Part shown: positions 1 to 9,148 of the stretch, piece by piece
How the letters are laid out: every line of letters begins with the position of its first letter
How positions within the stretch are numbered: the stretch's first letter is position 1
Origin: Bacillaceae bacterium IKA-2
GTDB lineage: Bacteria; Bacillota; Bacilli; Bacillales; Anaerobacillaceae
Assembly (NCBI GenBank): GCA_031761875.1
Contig: CP134492.1
Location: forward strand, 2,356,001 to 2,420,000
DNA length: 64,000 nucleotides
Direction of reading: 5' to 3'
Program-made: the position numbers and the translations under genes
Notes under the pieces: generated by a model
What the model saw: only the letters and a program-made list of their open reading frames with translations
Database searches by the model: none
Told to the model about the DNA's origin: nothing

Positions 1-746
1 ACATCATTACGGTTTAGTGCGACCGCAAATGGGTGTACCGTTGTATCTAGACGCCCAGCATCAAAATCGTATTGTAGCTGTTTTAAAATCTCGATCGAGA
101 AAGTTTTTTGCTTTTCTAATGGGAAATCATTGAACAAAAATTTTGTATTTGGTTGTACTGGTGATTCTTTGATTTTTTTGACTAAAGGAATAATTTTATC
201 TCGTAATTCACCAAAAACAAGGTCAAGTACGTCAACGGTAACTCCAGGCTCATAATCATCTAATAAAGCATTATAAGGATGATCTTGATAGCCTATTCGC
301 TCAACGTATTTTCGTAAATAAACAATGATTTTTTCTAAGTAAGGTTGAAAAAGGGCGAAGTCATTTTTTTCCTTTGCTTCTTCCCAAACCGATTCTGCTT
401 TCGATGTTAAAATAACATATTCTTTAAATTCTTCTGGTGGAATCTTTTTATTTTTATCATATTCTCGTTTCGATTCTTCAACTAGTTTTTTAGTCATTTC
501 TGAAATTTGTTTTTGTGCTTCAGGATCCGATAATACTTGTAAATATTCGCCCATTTCAGCGGAAACACTCATATTAAAAACGTCTGATGATAATGTACCA
601 ATCGTCTCTGAACGTTGCTCAACACCTTTTTTAGGTGCTCCAGTGCGCAGATCCCAAAACATTAACGAAACAGCTTCATTGTAACTGGACATCTTTTTAA
701 CGAAGTCGATAAACGACTTTTCAACCTCTATGATACTTTCTTGCAT
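1..746 (-). CDS. ypwA: M32 family carboxypeptidase (YpwA/Taq-type), 3' end outside window
   Basis: This is the N-terminal 248 residues of a metallocarboxypeptidase of the M32 (thermostable Taq carboxypeptidase) family, a cytoplasmic zinc enzyme that trims C-terminal residues from peptides. The visible part opens with the family-typical helical N-domain, including a segment reading YNEAVSLMFWDLRTGAP and SETIGTLSSDVF. The HExxH zinc motif would lie beyond base 1. The start ATG is at 744-746 behind a GAGAGGAAGTG ribosome site. The next gene downstream in the shared Bacillus order is not visible. Position beside the DinG-like helicase matches the B. subtilis ypwA-ypvA neighbourhood. Family call is from remembered sequence features, not a search. 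Confidence 0.85.
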   Translation of the reverse strand, partial: MQESIIEVEKSFIDFVKKMSSYNEAVSLMFWDLRTGAPKKGVEQRSETIGTLSSDVFNMSVSAEMGEYLQVLSDPEAQKQISEMTKKLVEESKREYDKNKKIPPEEFKEYVILTSKAESVWEEAKEKNDFALFQPYLEKIIVYLRKYVERIGYQDHPYNALLDDYEPGVTVDVLDLVFGELRDKIIPLVKKIKESPVQPNTKFLFNDFPLEKQKTFSIEILKQLQYDFDAGRLDTTVHPFAVALNRND

Positions 747-831
747 AACTGACACTTCCTCTCTCTTTATCTGTGTTACTATTTGACACATATTCATGAC
801 GATCTACTTCCTTATCTTAGCTGTTTTTACT

Positions 832-869
832 GCAAAAAAAAAGCAAAAAGGAACATTCTCCCTTTCTGC
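832..869 (-). terminator. Rho-independent terminator after moaA
   Basis: Nine-pair stem (861-869 with 843-851, one G-U pair) followed on the minus strand by a run of nine T. It lies just beyond the moaA stop and should end that transcript. Confidence 0.75.
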
Positions 870-886
870 TCTCCAAAAATCTTATT

Positions 887-1909
887 TTAGCCACCAATAT
901 GGGACATTTCAATTTTACGAATTTGCTTTTTATCTGTATTTTGTAATCGTTCTTCTGAGTAACGGTCGTGTCTACCACTCCAAATTTGAGTAATTCGCTC
1001 AATCATAGCTTCGTCACTAGCCCCTGAACGTAACAAATCTCTTAAGTCATGACCGTCTGAAGCAAATAAGCAAGTTACTAATTTACCATTCGCTGAAAGC
1101 CTTGCTCTTGAACACGTTGAGCAAAATGCATCTGTTACAGAAGAAATAATGCCAATTTCATTATCGGATTCCTTATAGCGGAATCTTGTTGCCACTTCAC
1201 CTTGATAATTAGCTTTAATAGGTTCAATTGGTAGCACTTCATTAATTCGATCAAAGATTTCTTTTTTCGAGACAACTTGCCTTAAATTCCAACCGTTAGA
1301 GTTACCGACATCCATAAATTCAATGAAACGTAATATAATCCCCGAATCCTTGAAATGACGGGCCATTGGAATAATATCCACATCATTTAAACCACGCTGA
1401 ACAACCATGTTTAATTTGACTCCTAAACCTGCTGCTTTTGCCGCTTCAATTCCTTCAAAAACTCGGTCTACACTAACGTCACGCCCATTGATTTTACGAA
1501 AACGTTCGTCATCTAAGCTATCCAAACTAATCGTTACACGTTGCAAACCAGCTTGCTTTAATTCTTTTGCATGTTGGGCTAAAAGCGAGCCATTCGTTGT
1601 CATCGCGATATCATTAATTCCTTCAACTTTCGATAACATTTGAATTAACTTATAAAGATCTTTACGAACTAAAGGTTCCCCACCGGTAATTCTTAATTTT
1701 TGAATACCAGCTCCTTGAACGAATAAAGTCGCTAGCCTGGTAATCTCTTCAAAGGTTAGAACATCATTTTTTGGTAGAAACATAAAATCTTTATCAAAAA
1801 TTTCCGCAGGCATACAATAACTACAACGAAAATTACAACGGTCTGTTACTGATATTCTCAAATCACGAAGTGGGCGTCCTAATTGGTCTTGCAAATCATT
1901 TTTTTCCAT
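887..1909 (-). CDS. moaA: GTP 3',8-cyclase MoaA
   Basis: Radical SAM enzyme that starts molybdenum cofactor synthesis by converting GTP to 3',8-cyclo-GTP. It is 340 residues, the usual length. The N-terminal SAM cluster motif CNFRCSYC is present. The second cluster ligands are seen in [11 protein letters not shown] with a further Cys in LVTCLF, and the protein ends in the conserved GG pair that reaches into the active site. The TGGEP motif is also present. The ATG follows a GGGGGATTAGCAG ribosome site. No other moa or moe gene is in the window, so the rest of the pathway is encoded elsewhere. An imperfect hairpin lies upstream at about 1969-2012, but no molybdenum-cofactor riboswitch consensus could be recognised. 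Confidence 0.95.
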   Translation of the reverse strand: MEKNDLQDQLGRPLRDLRISVTDRCNFRCSYCMPAEIFDKDFMFLPKNDVLTFEEITRLATLFVQGAGIQKLRITGGEPLVRKDLYKLIQMLSKVEGINDIAMTTNGSLLAQHAKELKQAGLQRVTISLDSLDDERFRKINGRDVSVDRVFEGIEAAKAAGLGVKLNMVVQRGLNDVDIIPMARHFKDSGIILRFIEFMDVGNSNGWNLRQVVSKKEIFDRINEVLPIEPIKANYQGEVATRFRYKESDNEIGIISSVTDAFCSTCSRARLSANGKLVTCLFASDGHDLRDLLRSGASDEAMIERITQIWSGRHDRYSEERLQNTDKKQIRKIEMSHIGG

Positions 1910-2069
1910 CTGCTAATCCCCCTATTCCTTCGTAAAGCTATATTTAGAAGGGCTGTCCATATGTGAAAGCAATAGCACTACTCATTTAACCGGAGCAGTA
2001 GCAATATTTATAGGAAGTATATCATAATTACGAATATTTGTAACGATGGAAATGCTTTATTTATACCTC

Positions 2070-4007
2070 TTAATATATTTCTACACCTGTCGGTAATATT
2101 GTTTTTACAATATCTAAAAGTTTTTTGTTATTTGTTAAACGTTCGTCCATTAGGGCAACGATTCCTTTATCTGAACTCGTCCGAATTAATCGACCAAGCC
2201 CTTGCCTTAGACGCAGCAACATATGTGGTAAATCAACATCTTGGTAAGCATCATAGGCATTATTACGTTTGCCATTAAAAACAGGGTCATTAGGTGGAAA
2301 CGGTAGTGACCAAATAATCACACTAGATAGTGATGGCCCTGGTATATCGAGCCCCTCCCATAAATGAATCGCACAAAGACAAGTTTTTTCCTCATTTTGA
2401 AAAGATTGAACAATCGTACTCAGCTCTTGATCACCTTCAAATAAAAACGTAAAATCCTTAAATGATGGATCGTTTTGTGAAATTTGTTTAAAATCTTGAA
2501 GTTCATCTTCATCATTAAACAAGATTAATGAGCTACCTGCTGTCTCATTTAAAACTGCTAACGTCGCAGTGAGTTTTTGAACTTTTTGATAGTCTGGTAT
2601 GATTAATTTCATATGTTCTTTATAATTAAAAGGTGATTCAACCGTAAACGACAAATAATCTTTAATGCCAAGGCTACCTGCTAAATAACCAAAGTCGCCG
2701 TTTGTTGATAATGTCGCAGAAGAAAAAATAATTGGCATTTTCTTCGAGAAAACCTTTTCTTGTAACACATCTTCGACAAGATTAGGCATAATCACTAAAG
2801 TTGTTATATCTTCAGTTTTCGTTACCCAGGCAACGACATTTGTAGTTTCGGCTAAAAGAGCCAATGAATATTGAATCATTTCTAGATGTTCTTCAACTAT
2901 TCGTAACTGATACTCACCAATTGTATAAAGTTGACTTTCAAAAACGAGGGCATCTTCTAATTGAGCAAGCAAGCTTTTAAATTCAATGATTTCTTTTATT
3001 AATTTTGGAGTTACTTCAAGTTCTGAGCGCTTAGACCCTTTTATAATTGTTGTGCTTTTATCTATCATCGCAAACAAATTATCACTGTGAGAGATTATTT
3101 CATCAATCAACACAGCCGCTTCCTCACGAATATCATTTTCAAGTAAACGCTCCAATATTTCCTCTAAAAGATCATGACGAATATGGTATGCTAACGCTTT
3201 TTGCGCCGCAATTTCTAATAAATGACCTTCGTCAAAGATAATTGAACTTGCTTCTGGCAAGAATGGTAATTGTCCTTTTCGCTTTCTTGATTCTTCGGTC
3301 CAGATATGTTCCATATAAAAATCTTGAGAACAGATAATTAAATCCGTCGCTTTTCGATAATGTTCTCTTGTTAAGGTCATCCCACAGCGATGGCGCTTTT
3401 CACAAACAGAACAATCTTGAAATGGATCCCAATTAATTTTTTTCCAAGTTTCATTATTAAGATCAGAATATGTTTTACGGTCACCGTAAAAATGAAACTC
3501 TTGCATAGGTGCATCGTTATAAACAAATGAGGGGACACTATCTAAAACCGTTTCATAAACCTCAGCATAGTCTTCATCGTCTCTTAATTTATCTAGTTTT
3601 TCAACGCATAAATATTGATTTTGTGCTTTCGCTAACCGAACGTCGATGTTCATGTTCAATACTTTCGATAGCTTGGCAATATCACCTTCAGGCTTAACAA
3701 GCTGTTCAATTAAAGCCTCATCTGCACAAGCAATAATAGCAGGTTTACCCATATACCGAGCATAACAAATCGCATAAAGAAGATAAGCAATTGTTTTACC
3801 AGTTCCTACCCCTGCTTCTGAAAAAATAACTTTTTTCTCAGCAAAGGAACGCTCGAGCTGAAAAGCCATAAAAATTTGCTCATCGCGAATTTCAAAGCCC
3901 GCCTCCGGTAAAATATCATAAAATACATCACCAACCCAGTTTCCAAGTTGCTCTAAAAAAGGGTTTTTTCGTTCATATGTAAAAGGTAATTTCTTAAACG
4001 TTTGCAT
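2070..4007 (-). CDS. ypvA: DinG-family ATP-dependent DNA helicase (YpvA-like)
   Basis: Superfamily 2 helicase of the XPD/DinG type, 645 residues. A Walker A motif (EAGVGTGKT) lies near residue 70 and a DEGH Walker B box (DEAH variant) near 260. Between them a Cys cluster (CSVCEKRHRCG, plus an earlier Cys) is placed where the iron-sulfur domain sits in DinG/XPD. Motif VI appears as RQGLGRLIR near the C-terminus. It has no N-terminal exonuclease domain, so it is the short YpvA form rather than the longer B. subtilis DinG. The likely role is unwinding of forked or R-loop DNA. The start ATG follows AGGGGGACTT. The neighbours match the B. subtilis ypvA locus. Confidence 0.88.
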   Translation of the reverse strand: MQTFKKLPFTYERKNPFLEQLGNWVGDVFYDILPEAGFEIRDEQIFMAFQLERSFAEKKVIFSEAGVGTGKTIAYLLYAICYARYMGKPAIIACADEALIEQLVKPEGDIAKLSKVLNMNIDVRLAKAQNQYLCVEKLDKLRDDEDYAEVYETVLDSVPSFVYNDAPMQEFHFYGDRKTYSDLNNETWKKINWDPFQDCSVCEKRHRCGMTLTREHYRKATDLIICSQDFYMEHIWTEESRKRKGQLPFLPEASSIIFDEGHLLEIAAQKALAYHIRHDLLEEILERLLENDIREEAAVLIDEIISHSDNLFAMIDKSTTIIKGSKRSELEVTPKLIKEIIEFKSLLAQLEDALVFESQLYTIGEYQLRIVEEHLEMIQYSLALLAETTNVVAWVTKTEDITTLVIMPNLVEDVLQEKVFSKKMPIIFSSATLSTNGDFGYLAGSLGIKDYLSFTVESPFNYKEHMKLIIPDYQKVQKLTATLAVLNETAGSSLILFNDEDELQDFKQISQNDPSFKDFTFLFEGDQELSTIVQSFQNEEKTCLCAIHLWEGLDIPGPSLSSVIIWSLPFPPNDPVFNGKRNNAYDAYQDVDLPHMLLRLRQGLGRLIRTSSDKGIVALMDERLTNNKKLLDIVKTILPTGVEIY

Positions 4008-4141
4008 AAGTCCCCCTGAGTAAATCTGAAATTTATGATCACAAATTAGTTAAGATTGCTATTAGGCGTTTTTGGAAAAGCCTTAGGTAGATAATTTGTC
4101 AACATTCTAATTATCGTCAGTTTTCATCATTTGTCAACATC

Positions 4142-4174
4142 AAAAAAGAATGTGTGTCGCAGTTACGACACACA
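4142..4174 (-). terminator. Terminator after the DUF2564-like gene
   Basis: Nine-pair perfect stem (TGTGTGTCG at 4151-4159 with CGACACACA at 4166-4174). It is followed on the minus strand by a T-rich tract. Confidence 0.75.
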
Positions 4175-4180
4175 AAAAAA

Positions 4181-4429
4181 TTATTCCTTCGCTGCATCTA
4201 GCTGGTGATCTAATCTCTCAATAAGTTCTGACGAAAACTCAAAAAATTGTTCATCTACTCCTATTTCATGAGAGATCGCGTCTTGATATTGCTTTTTCGC
4301 TTGACTTAAAGCATCGGTAGCAGCCTTTAATTGATCCTTATCCATACTCATTGTTGCTTGACCAACCATTCTTTGTGCAGCTTTAATTGCCATTTCAACT
4401 TGTCTAATATCATTAAACGGTTCTGACAT
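4181..4429 (-). CDS. Small DUF2564-like protein
   Basis: Cytoplasmic helical protein of 82 residues from the chosen start. The first half (FNDIRQVEMAIKAAQRMVGQ) matches my memory of the DUF2564 family, small Bacillaceae proteins of unknown function. The reading frame could extend upstream, but the ribosome site AAAGGTGGG at 4437-4445 places the start at one of two consecutive ATGs, 4430-4432 or 4427-4429. The second gives the better spacing. No membrane segment is present. It forms a single-gene unit with its own terminator between the helicase and PepF genes. Confidence 0.7.
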   Translation of the reverse strand: MSEPFNDIRQVEMAIKAAQRMVGQATMSMDKDQLKAATDALSQAKKQYQDAISHEIGVDEQFFEFSSELIERLDHQLDAAKE

Positions 4430-4534
4430 CATACAACCCACCTTTATAGTACTCTTTGATAGGTTATACAAATACCGAGTATTTTATTCAACTAGATGTA
4501 GATTATTTATGGTGCTGGATCAGTATTAAATCAT

Positions 4535-6313
4535 TCATTTTGTTAAACGCAAAAATTCATCTACGTCTGCTGCAGCTAAATTAACAGCCTCTTGCCAAAA
4601 ATCTGCTGTTGTTAAATCAACATTTAAATGTTTCATTGCAAGTTCTTCAACGCGCATTCTTCCAGTGTCACGTAGTAAATTCCGGTACTTTTCTTCAAAT
4701 CCCTTGCCTTCTTTTTGTGAATGAGCGTAAATTCCCATACTGAATAAATAACCGAATGTATATGGAAAGTTATAAAATGGAACGCCAGTAATGTAAAAAT
4801 GTAATTTAGAAGCCCAGAAATGTGGGTGATATTCAGCAAGGGAATCACAAAATGCATCTTTTTGTGCTTGAACCATTAGTTCATTTAAACGCTCAACACT
4901 TACAAGACCTTGTTTACGTTCCTCATAAAATCTCGTTTCAAACAGGAAGCGAGAATGAATATTCATAAAAAAAGCAATGCTACGACTAATTTTATCTTCT
5001 AAAAGTGTTAAGTGCTCTTCTTTTGTTTTCGCATTTTTAACTGTCGCATCTGCAACAACCATTTCTGCAAACGTCGAAGCTGTTTCTGCAACATTCATCG
5101 CATAACGTTGCGCTAAGTATGGAAGGTCATTCATGACATGTTGATGGAACGCGTGTCCTAATTCATGGGCTAATGTTGACACGTTAGAAGCTGTTCCAGC
5201 ATAGGTCATAAAAATACGTGATTGATTATTTAATGGAAAGCTTGTACAAAATCCACCTGGTCTTTTTCCAGGGCGACTTTCAGCTTCAATCCAGCTTTTA
5301 GAAAAAGCCTCTTTAGTAAATTCAGCCATTTCAGGCGTTAGTTCCTCAAATTGATTGGTAATAATTTCTGCTGCTTCATCATAACTGACTTCAGGAACGT
5401 CGCTCGTTAAAGGAGCCGAGACATCATGCCAACTTAACTTTTCAACACCTAGCATTTCTGCCTTTCTTTGTAAAAACTCGGTAAACTTTGCTTTATTGTC
5501 ACCAATTACTTTCCACATAACGTTTAAGGTTTCTTCGGACATACGATTAATTTCAAGAGGTTCCTTTAAGACGTTATCCCAACCTCTTTCTGCGTATACT
5601 TGAAGTCTAAAACCAGCTAAATGATTAAGAGTATCGGCACATAAATCAGCTTCGCCTTCCCAAGCTTTTTCCCATTCATGAAATACTTGCGCTCTTGTTT
5701 CACGGTTCCCACTGTTCATTTTATTACTCGCTTGACCTACAGATAGTTCTTCTATTTCCCCGTTTTCTTCTACCGAAATTTTCATACGGCCGACGATTGT
5801 ATCATAAAGTTGTCCCCAAGCTGAGTATCCATCAACAGATAATTTTTGGATGAGCTTCTCTTCTCTCGGAGATAATTTTTCCTTTGCCCTCATTTTTCTC
5901 TCTGTTATTGGATAAGTAACCTCTATAAATACATCTTGTTCAAGAAGTGTTTGCCATTGGTCTTCAGACATTTTTAATAAATGATCATCAATATTCGTTA
6001 AACTAGCTTCTAAAATCGTGCCTAACTGCCTAACCTGACCTAATAGCTGACCTGCTTTTACATCTTTTAGATTTTGCGCGCTTAAACAGCTTAAAAACGC
6101 CCCCGCGTGCCTTGTCTTTTTTGCTAATTCTTGTACTTCCAAAATCCAATTAGTCATCGTTTCTACTGAAACTTCTTTTTTTGCTTCAATATCGCTATAG
6201 AGGCCTTCCAAATCATCCTTTAACGTTTCTAAGAAAGTCTGAAATTCAACAGATTTACTTCCATCAGGAAAAATAGATTCCAAATCCCATACTTTACTAA
6301 GTTGTTTTGTCAC
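4535..6313 (-). CDS. M3 family oligoendopeptidase (PepF/YfxM-type)
   Basis: Zinc metallopeptidase of 592 residues that cleaves short peptides in the cytoplasm. The catalytic motif HELGHAFH is visible near residue 386, with the third zinc ligand Glu expected in the following NVAETAST segment. The N-terminal helical domain and the C-terminal FYNFPYTFGYLF region are typical of pepF/M3-like clostridial and bacillar members. The start is GTG behind GGAG with eight-base spacing. It is not part of the B. subtilis gene order here, so it is an insertion into an otherwise conserved block. Confidence 0.9.
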   Translation of the reverse strand: MTKQLSKVWDLESIFPDGSKSVEFQTFLETLKDDLEGLYSDIEAKKEVSVETMTNWILEVQELAKKTRHAGAFLSCLSAQNLKDVKAGQLLGQVRQLGTILEASLTNIDDHLLKMSEDQWQTLLEQDVFIEVTYPITERKMRAKEKLSPREEKLIQKLSVDGYSAWGQLYDTIVGRMKISVEENGEIEELSVGQASNKMNSGNRETRAQVFHEWEKAWEGEADLCADTLNHLAGFRLQVYAERGWDNVLKEPLEINRMSEETLNVMWKVIGDNKAKFTEFLQRKAEMLGVEKLSWHDVSAPLTSDVPEVSYDEAAEIITNQFEELTPEMAEFTKEAFSKSWIEAESRPGKRPGGFCTSFPLNNQSRIFMTYAGTASNVSTLAHELGHAFHQHVMNDLPYLAQRYAMNVAETASTFAEMVVADATVKNAKTKEEHLTLLEDKISRSIAFFMNIHSRFLFETRFYEERKQGLVSVERLNELMVQAQKDAFCDSLAEYHPHFWASKLHFYITGVPFYNFPYTFGYLFSMGIYAHSQKEGKGFEEKYRNLLRDTGRMRVEELAMKHLNVDLTTADFWQEAVNLAAADVDEFLRLTK

Positions 6314-6336
6314 AATCTCAACTCCATAATTTTTAA

Positions 6337-7473
6337 TTAATTTCTAGGTGGTCGTGGACCAAAGAATTGATAAAAATTTGTTTTAATATTTCCATTATAG
6401 AGCTTGCGTTTTTTTGAAGCTTTTTTACCAAAAAGTTGTTCAAATTCTTCGTGAGAAGTTAATGTATAAACAGACCATGTATCGAGCTTAGCTAACGCTC
6501 GTCCCATGTCACGATACATTTGTTCGACTTCAGTCAGTTCACCAAGTCGCTCTCCAAATGGAGGGTTCGCAACTAAACATCCATATTCCAATCTTGTTGA
6601 AATATCTTTTACTTGCATTTGTTTAAATTGAAGTAAATCACCAAAACCAGCTTCCTTAGCATTATTAATCGATAAATCAACCATGTTATGGTCAATATCA
6701 GTGCCGAATATTTCTAATGGTTGATCATAATTAGCAAGGTCTTCCGCTTCTTCCATAGCTTCTTGCCAATTTTTTTCACCGATCCAATCCCATTCTTGCG
6801 AGGCAAATTCGCGATTAAAACCTGGTGCTATATTTTGGCCAATCATCGCTGCCTCAATTGGTAGCGTCCCAGAACCACAAAAGGGATCCCAAAATGGACG
6901 ATCAGGTTTCCAATTTGTAAGCATAATCATCGCAGCTGCCATTGTTTCCTTAAGTGGTGCTTCACTATGTAAGTAGCGGTATCCACGTTTATGTAAGCCG
7001 CTTCCAGTCGAATCAATCGTTAATGTTACGACATCTTTAAGGATCGCCACTTCAATACGGTAAAAAGGACCGTCTTCATCAAACCAACTGCGTTTATATG
7101 TTTTTTTCATGCTCTCAACGACTGCTTTTTTGACGATCGCTTGACAATCAGAAACACTAAACAAGGTTGATTTTACTGATTTACCAATAACAGGGAATTC
7201 TCCGTTTTCCGGGATCAAATCTCCCCAAGGAAGAGCCTTCGTTTTTTCAAATAGCTCATCAAAGGTTACAGCTTTAAATTCACCGACTACCAGCTTAATC
7301 CTGTTAGCAGTTCGCAACCATAAGTTTGCCCGACAAATCGCTTTTTCTTCAGCTTCAAAGATAATTTTTCCATTCTCTACCTGAACATCTGTATATCCTA
7401 AGTCTTTCACTTCTCTTGCTACTAAGGCTTCAATACCCATTGCTGCTGTTGCAATTAATTTCACTTTTCCCAT
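6337..7473 (-). CDS. ypsC: THUMP-domain 23S rRNA methyltransferase-like protein YpsC
   Basis: Class I SAM-dependent RNA methyltransferase of 378 residues. An N-terminal ferredoxin-like/THUMP RNA-binding part covers roughly residues 1-160. The methyltransferase domain follows, with the SAM-binding segment FWDPFCGSGTLPIEA and the catalytic NPPFGERLG motif (NPPY-type, N2-guanine or similar). It corresponds to the N-terminal half of E. coli RlmL, so it probably acts on ribosomal RNA. The ATG is behind AGAGGT. It lies downstream of rnpB on the same strand, as in B. subtilis, separated by a 290-base spacer with two inverted repeats. Confidence 0.9.
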   Translation of the reverse strand: MGKVKLIATAAMGIEALVAREVKDLGYTDVQVENGKIIFEAEEKAICRANLWLRTANRIKLVVGEFKAVTFDELFEKTKALPWGDLIPENGEFPVIGKSVKSTLFSVSDCQAIVKKAVVESMKKTYKRSWFDEDGPFYRIEVAILKDVVTLTIDSTGSGLHKRGYRYLHSEAPLKETMAAAMIMLTNWKPDRPFWDPFCGSGTLPIEAAMIGQNIAPGFNREFASQEWDWIGEKNWQEAMEEAEDLANYDQPLEIFGTDIDHNMVDLSINNAKEAGFGDLLQFKQMQVKDISTRLEYGCLVANPPFGERLGELTEVEQMYRDMGRALAKLDTWSVYTLTSHEEFEQLFGKKASKKRKLYNGNIKTNFYQFFGPRPPRN

Positions 7474-7581
7474 AACATACCTCTTTCGTTCGTTTTCCTT
7501 CCTCCATTATAGATTCTAAAATCAACAATGTAAAATTTATAATTTCGTATCACTAACTTTACTGTTTTATGAACATAAGCA

Positions 7582-7622
7582 AACTTCGCTTATCGCTAAA
7601 GAAATTCCCAAAAAGCGAAGTT
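7582..7622. repeat. Inverted repeat in the ypsC leader (10-bp arms)
   Basis: AACTTCGCTT at 7582-7591 pairs perfectly with AAGCGAAGTT at 7613-7622 around a 21-base loop. It lies 110 bases upstream of ypsC. It could be an RNA hairpin in the ypsC leader, but no known riboswitch fold was recognised. Confidence 0.5.
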
Positions 7623-7655
7623 AAACTCAAACTGAACAAAGCGATCAATTCAAAA

Positions 7656-7690
7656 GGCACGATTACCCCCTTTACTCCCTTGATCGTGCC
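7656..7690 (-). repeat. Stem-loop between the rnpB terminator and ypsC
   Basis: AGGCACGAT and ATCGTGCCT form a nine-pair stem around a purine-rich loop (AAGGGAGTAAAGGGGG on the minus strand). Four T follow on the minus strand, so it may be a second weak terminator for rnpB read-through or a leader structure of ypsC. Confidence 0.45.
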
Positions 7691-7709
7691 TATAGTTTCC
7701 TAAAAACAG

Positions 7710-7741
7710 AAAAAACTCCACACTAATGATAGTGTGGAGTT
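7710..7741 (-). terminator. rnpB terminator
   Basis: Perfect 11-pair stem (7731-7741 with 7714-7724, six-base loop) followed on the minus strand by TTTTTTCTG. It lies just after the RNase P RNA 3' end. Confidence 0.85.
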
Positions 7742-7764
7742 TACATTTATTAAAATAATTTTTA

Positions 7765-8172
7765 AGCTATAAGCGTTCGATAAGCCATGTTTTGTTCCAT
7801 CGTACTACAAACGGCTATTCACCTCGTACTCCGGTGGTAATCATCTATCTACAAGAACTTAAAAGCTCTTGTCCTTCTCTCAGTTTAATTCCCTCAAGAA
7901 GGTTCCCCTACCAAATTTGGGTTTCTCGCTCGTGGGGTTTACCTCGTTCCACTCCTTTTGTTTCCAAAAGGACTCCGTCACTGTGGCACTTTAAAGGTAG
8001 TAACACCATATCTAAAAGACTTAGGTGTCCTCCCTGCCGTTAGCTCAGTCGAAACCAAACTACCCTAGCTTATGACTTCGCTAGGCACGAACACTACGGT
8101 CATCTCAGACTGTGCGAGCATGGACTTTCCTCAACATCAAAAGATGCAGCAATTACCTAAACGCTTATTAGC
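7765..8172 (-). ncRNA. rnpB: RNase P RNA (bacterial type B)
   Basis: Catalytic RNA that matures tRNA 5' ends. The minus strand carries the invariant core GAGGAAAGTCCATGCTCGCAC near the 5' end. It also carries GTGTTCGTGCCTAGCGAAGTCATAAGCTAGGG and the conserved GGCAGGGAGGACACC region. The two ends pair as helix P1 (AATAAGCGTT with AACGCTTAT). The roughly 408-nt length and sequence details fit the Bacillus type B fold. Ends are set from the P1 helix and are good to a few bases. The transcript probably begins some 15 bases earlier at the promoter described separately. Protein frames reading through this RNA are spurious. Confidence 0.95.
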
Positions 8173-8186
8173 TGTCGGTTAACGAC

Positions 8187-8222
8187 AAGAATAAGTATAT
8201 CATGATAACCTACCCTTTTCAA
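8187..8222 (-). promoter_or_regulatory. Sigma-A promoter of rnpB
   Basis: On the minus strand, TTGAAA (8222-8217) and TATACT (8199-8194) are separated by exactly 17 bases. This gives a predicted start point near 8187, just before a short TGTCG-CGACA hairpin and the RNase P RNA 5' end. The promoter sits against the stop codon of the RNase H-like gene, so rnpB is transcribed independently. Confidence 0.8.
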
Positions 8223-8228
8223 CGGTAA

Positions 8229-8621
8229 TTATTTCCGGTTCATTCGGATCGCTTTTTTCGCTAACTGATCAGCAGTAGCGTTGCTTTTATTTGGTATCCA
8301 TTTAATAAAAAATAAATCGAAGTTATTTATGTACGATTGTGCTATTTTCAGCAAACTAATAAATGGTTCCCGTTTTGCATGTCGCCTTTCGACAGTATCT
8401 TCGACAATTTTTGAGTCAGTACGAAATGAGACGACAGAATAGCCTTTTTCTGTACATATTTCTAGAGCTTTTATTAGCGCCCAAAATTCAGCTTCATGAC
8501 TTGTCTTTTCTCCTAATGGAAAAGAATAATGCTCAATACTGCCATTGTTTTTAATAAAAACACCTGCTCCAGCAAGTCCAGGGTTTCCGATACTAGCACC
8601 ATCAATATATACTTCGATCAA
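8229..8621 (-). CDS. RNase HI-like protein (reverse-transcriptase-like/YpeP family)
   Basis: RNase H fold protein of 130 residues, expected to cut RNA in RNA:DNA hybrids. The four acidic catalytic positions are all visible: D7 in YIDGAS, E45 in SHEAEFWAL, D69 in FRTDS and D118 in ATADQLA. It is therefore probably catalytically competent, unlike some B. subtilis RNase HI-like proteins reported as inactive. The start is TTG behind AGGAG with eight-base spacing. It lies 12 bases after gpsB, suggesting co-transcription, and directly precedes the rnpB promoter. Confidence 0.85.
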   Translation of the reverse strand: MIEVYIDGASIGNPGLAGAGVFIKNNGSIEHYSFPLGEKTSHEAEFWALIKALEICTEKGYSVVSFRTDSKIVEDTVERRHAKREPFISLLKIAQSYINNFDLFFIKWIPNKSNATADQLAKKAIRMNRK

Positions 8622-8633
8622 AATAGCTACTCC

Positions 8634-8945
8634 TTAATCAAATAATTTATTACCAAAAACATGTTTTTCTAAATTAGAAATTCTTTTCAAAATGTCATAG
8701 TTTGTGTTTCCTGGTGGATTGCCTTGACGGCTCTGTTGCTGAGCTATTTTTTCTGCATCTCTTTTTAATCTCGCATTTTCATTTTCAAGTTCATCAATGC
8801 TTTTCAAAAAGAACTCATAATCTTTGATTACAGTATCCAAAAATTTATCAACTTCAACTTGTTTGTAACCTTTTAAACTCGTCTTAAATTCTTTTTCTAA
8901 AATATTCTTTGGGATAAGTTGTGAATTTTTCTTTTCCATCATCAT
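8634..8945 (-). CDS. gpsB: Cell division regulator GpsB
   Basis: Small DivIVA-family coiled-coil protein (103 residues) that sits at the membrane and coordinates septal and side-wall peptidoglycan synthesis by binding penicillin-binding proteins. The N-terminal DivIVA-like domain is clear ([23 protein letters not shown]), followed by a coiled coil and a short C-terminal helical trimerisation region. The start is at the first of three ATGs behind GAGGTGAAGTATT. It is transcribed away from ypsA, and an 11-bp-arm inverted repeat lies between the two genes. Position next to ypsA matches B. subtilis ypsB. Confidence 0.93.
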   Translation of the reverse strand: MMMEKKNSQLIPKNILEKEFKTSLKGYKQVEVDKFLDTVIKDYEFFLKSIDELENENARLKRDAEKIAQQQSRQGNPPGNTNYDILKRISNLEKHVFGNKLFD

Positions 8946-8987
8946 AATACTTCACCTCTACATAAAATGTACTCACTTTAAGATGAT

Positions 8988-9082
8988 ATTCAAAAAGTCC
9001 GTAATCATAACTGTCGAAGCTAAACTTTGCTCGCTTCTGTTTGCTTTGATCTTCTGGGCTCTGATTTTACTACTTTTTGAAT
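8988..9082. repeat. 95-bp element bounded by 11-bp inverted repeats
   Basis: ATTCAAAAAGT at 8988-8998 is mirrored exactly by ACTTTTTGAAT at 9072-9082, between gpsB and ypsA. The interior has no coding frame. It may be a small dispersed palindromic element or an RNA structure in the gpsB leader. Confidence 0.5.
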
Positions 9083-9148
9083 CCTCACTATAAGATAAGG
9101 TATTTTCTTTATTTTTTCAAAACATTTAGAATTTGTCAATCGCCAAAA

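Noticed and set aside
1910-2069. Molybdenum cofactor riboswitch before moaA
   Set aside because: An imperfect hairpin is visible, but the conserved GC-rich elements of that riboswitch are missing.
7792-8043. Open frame of 83 codons on the plus strand
   Set aside because: It reads through the antisense of RNase P RNA and has no ribosome site; the RNA explains the sequence.
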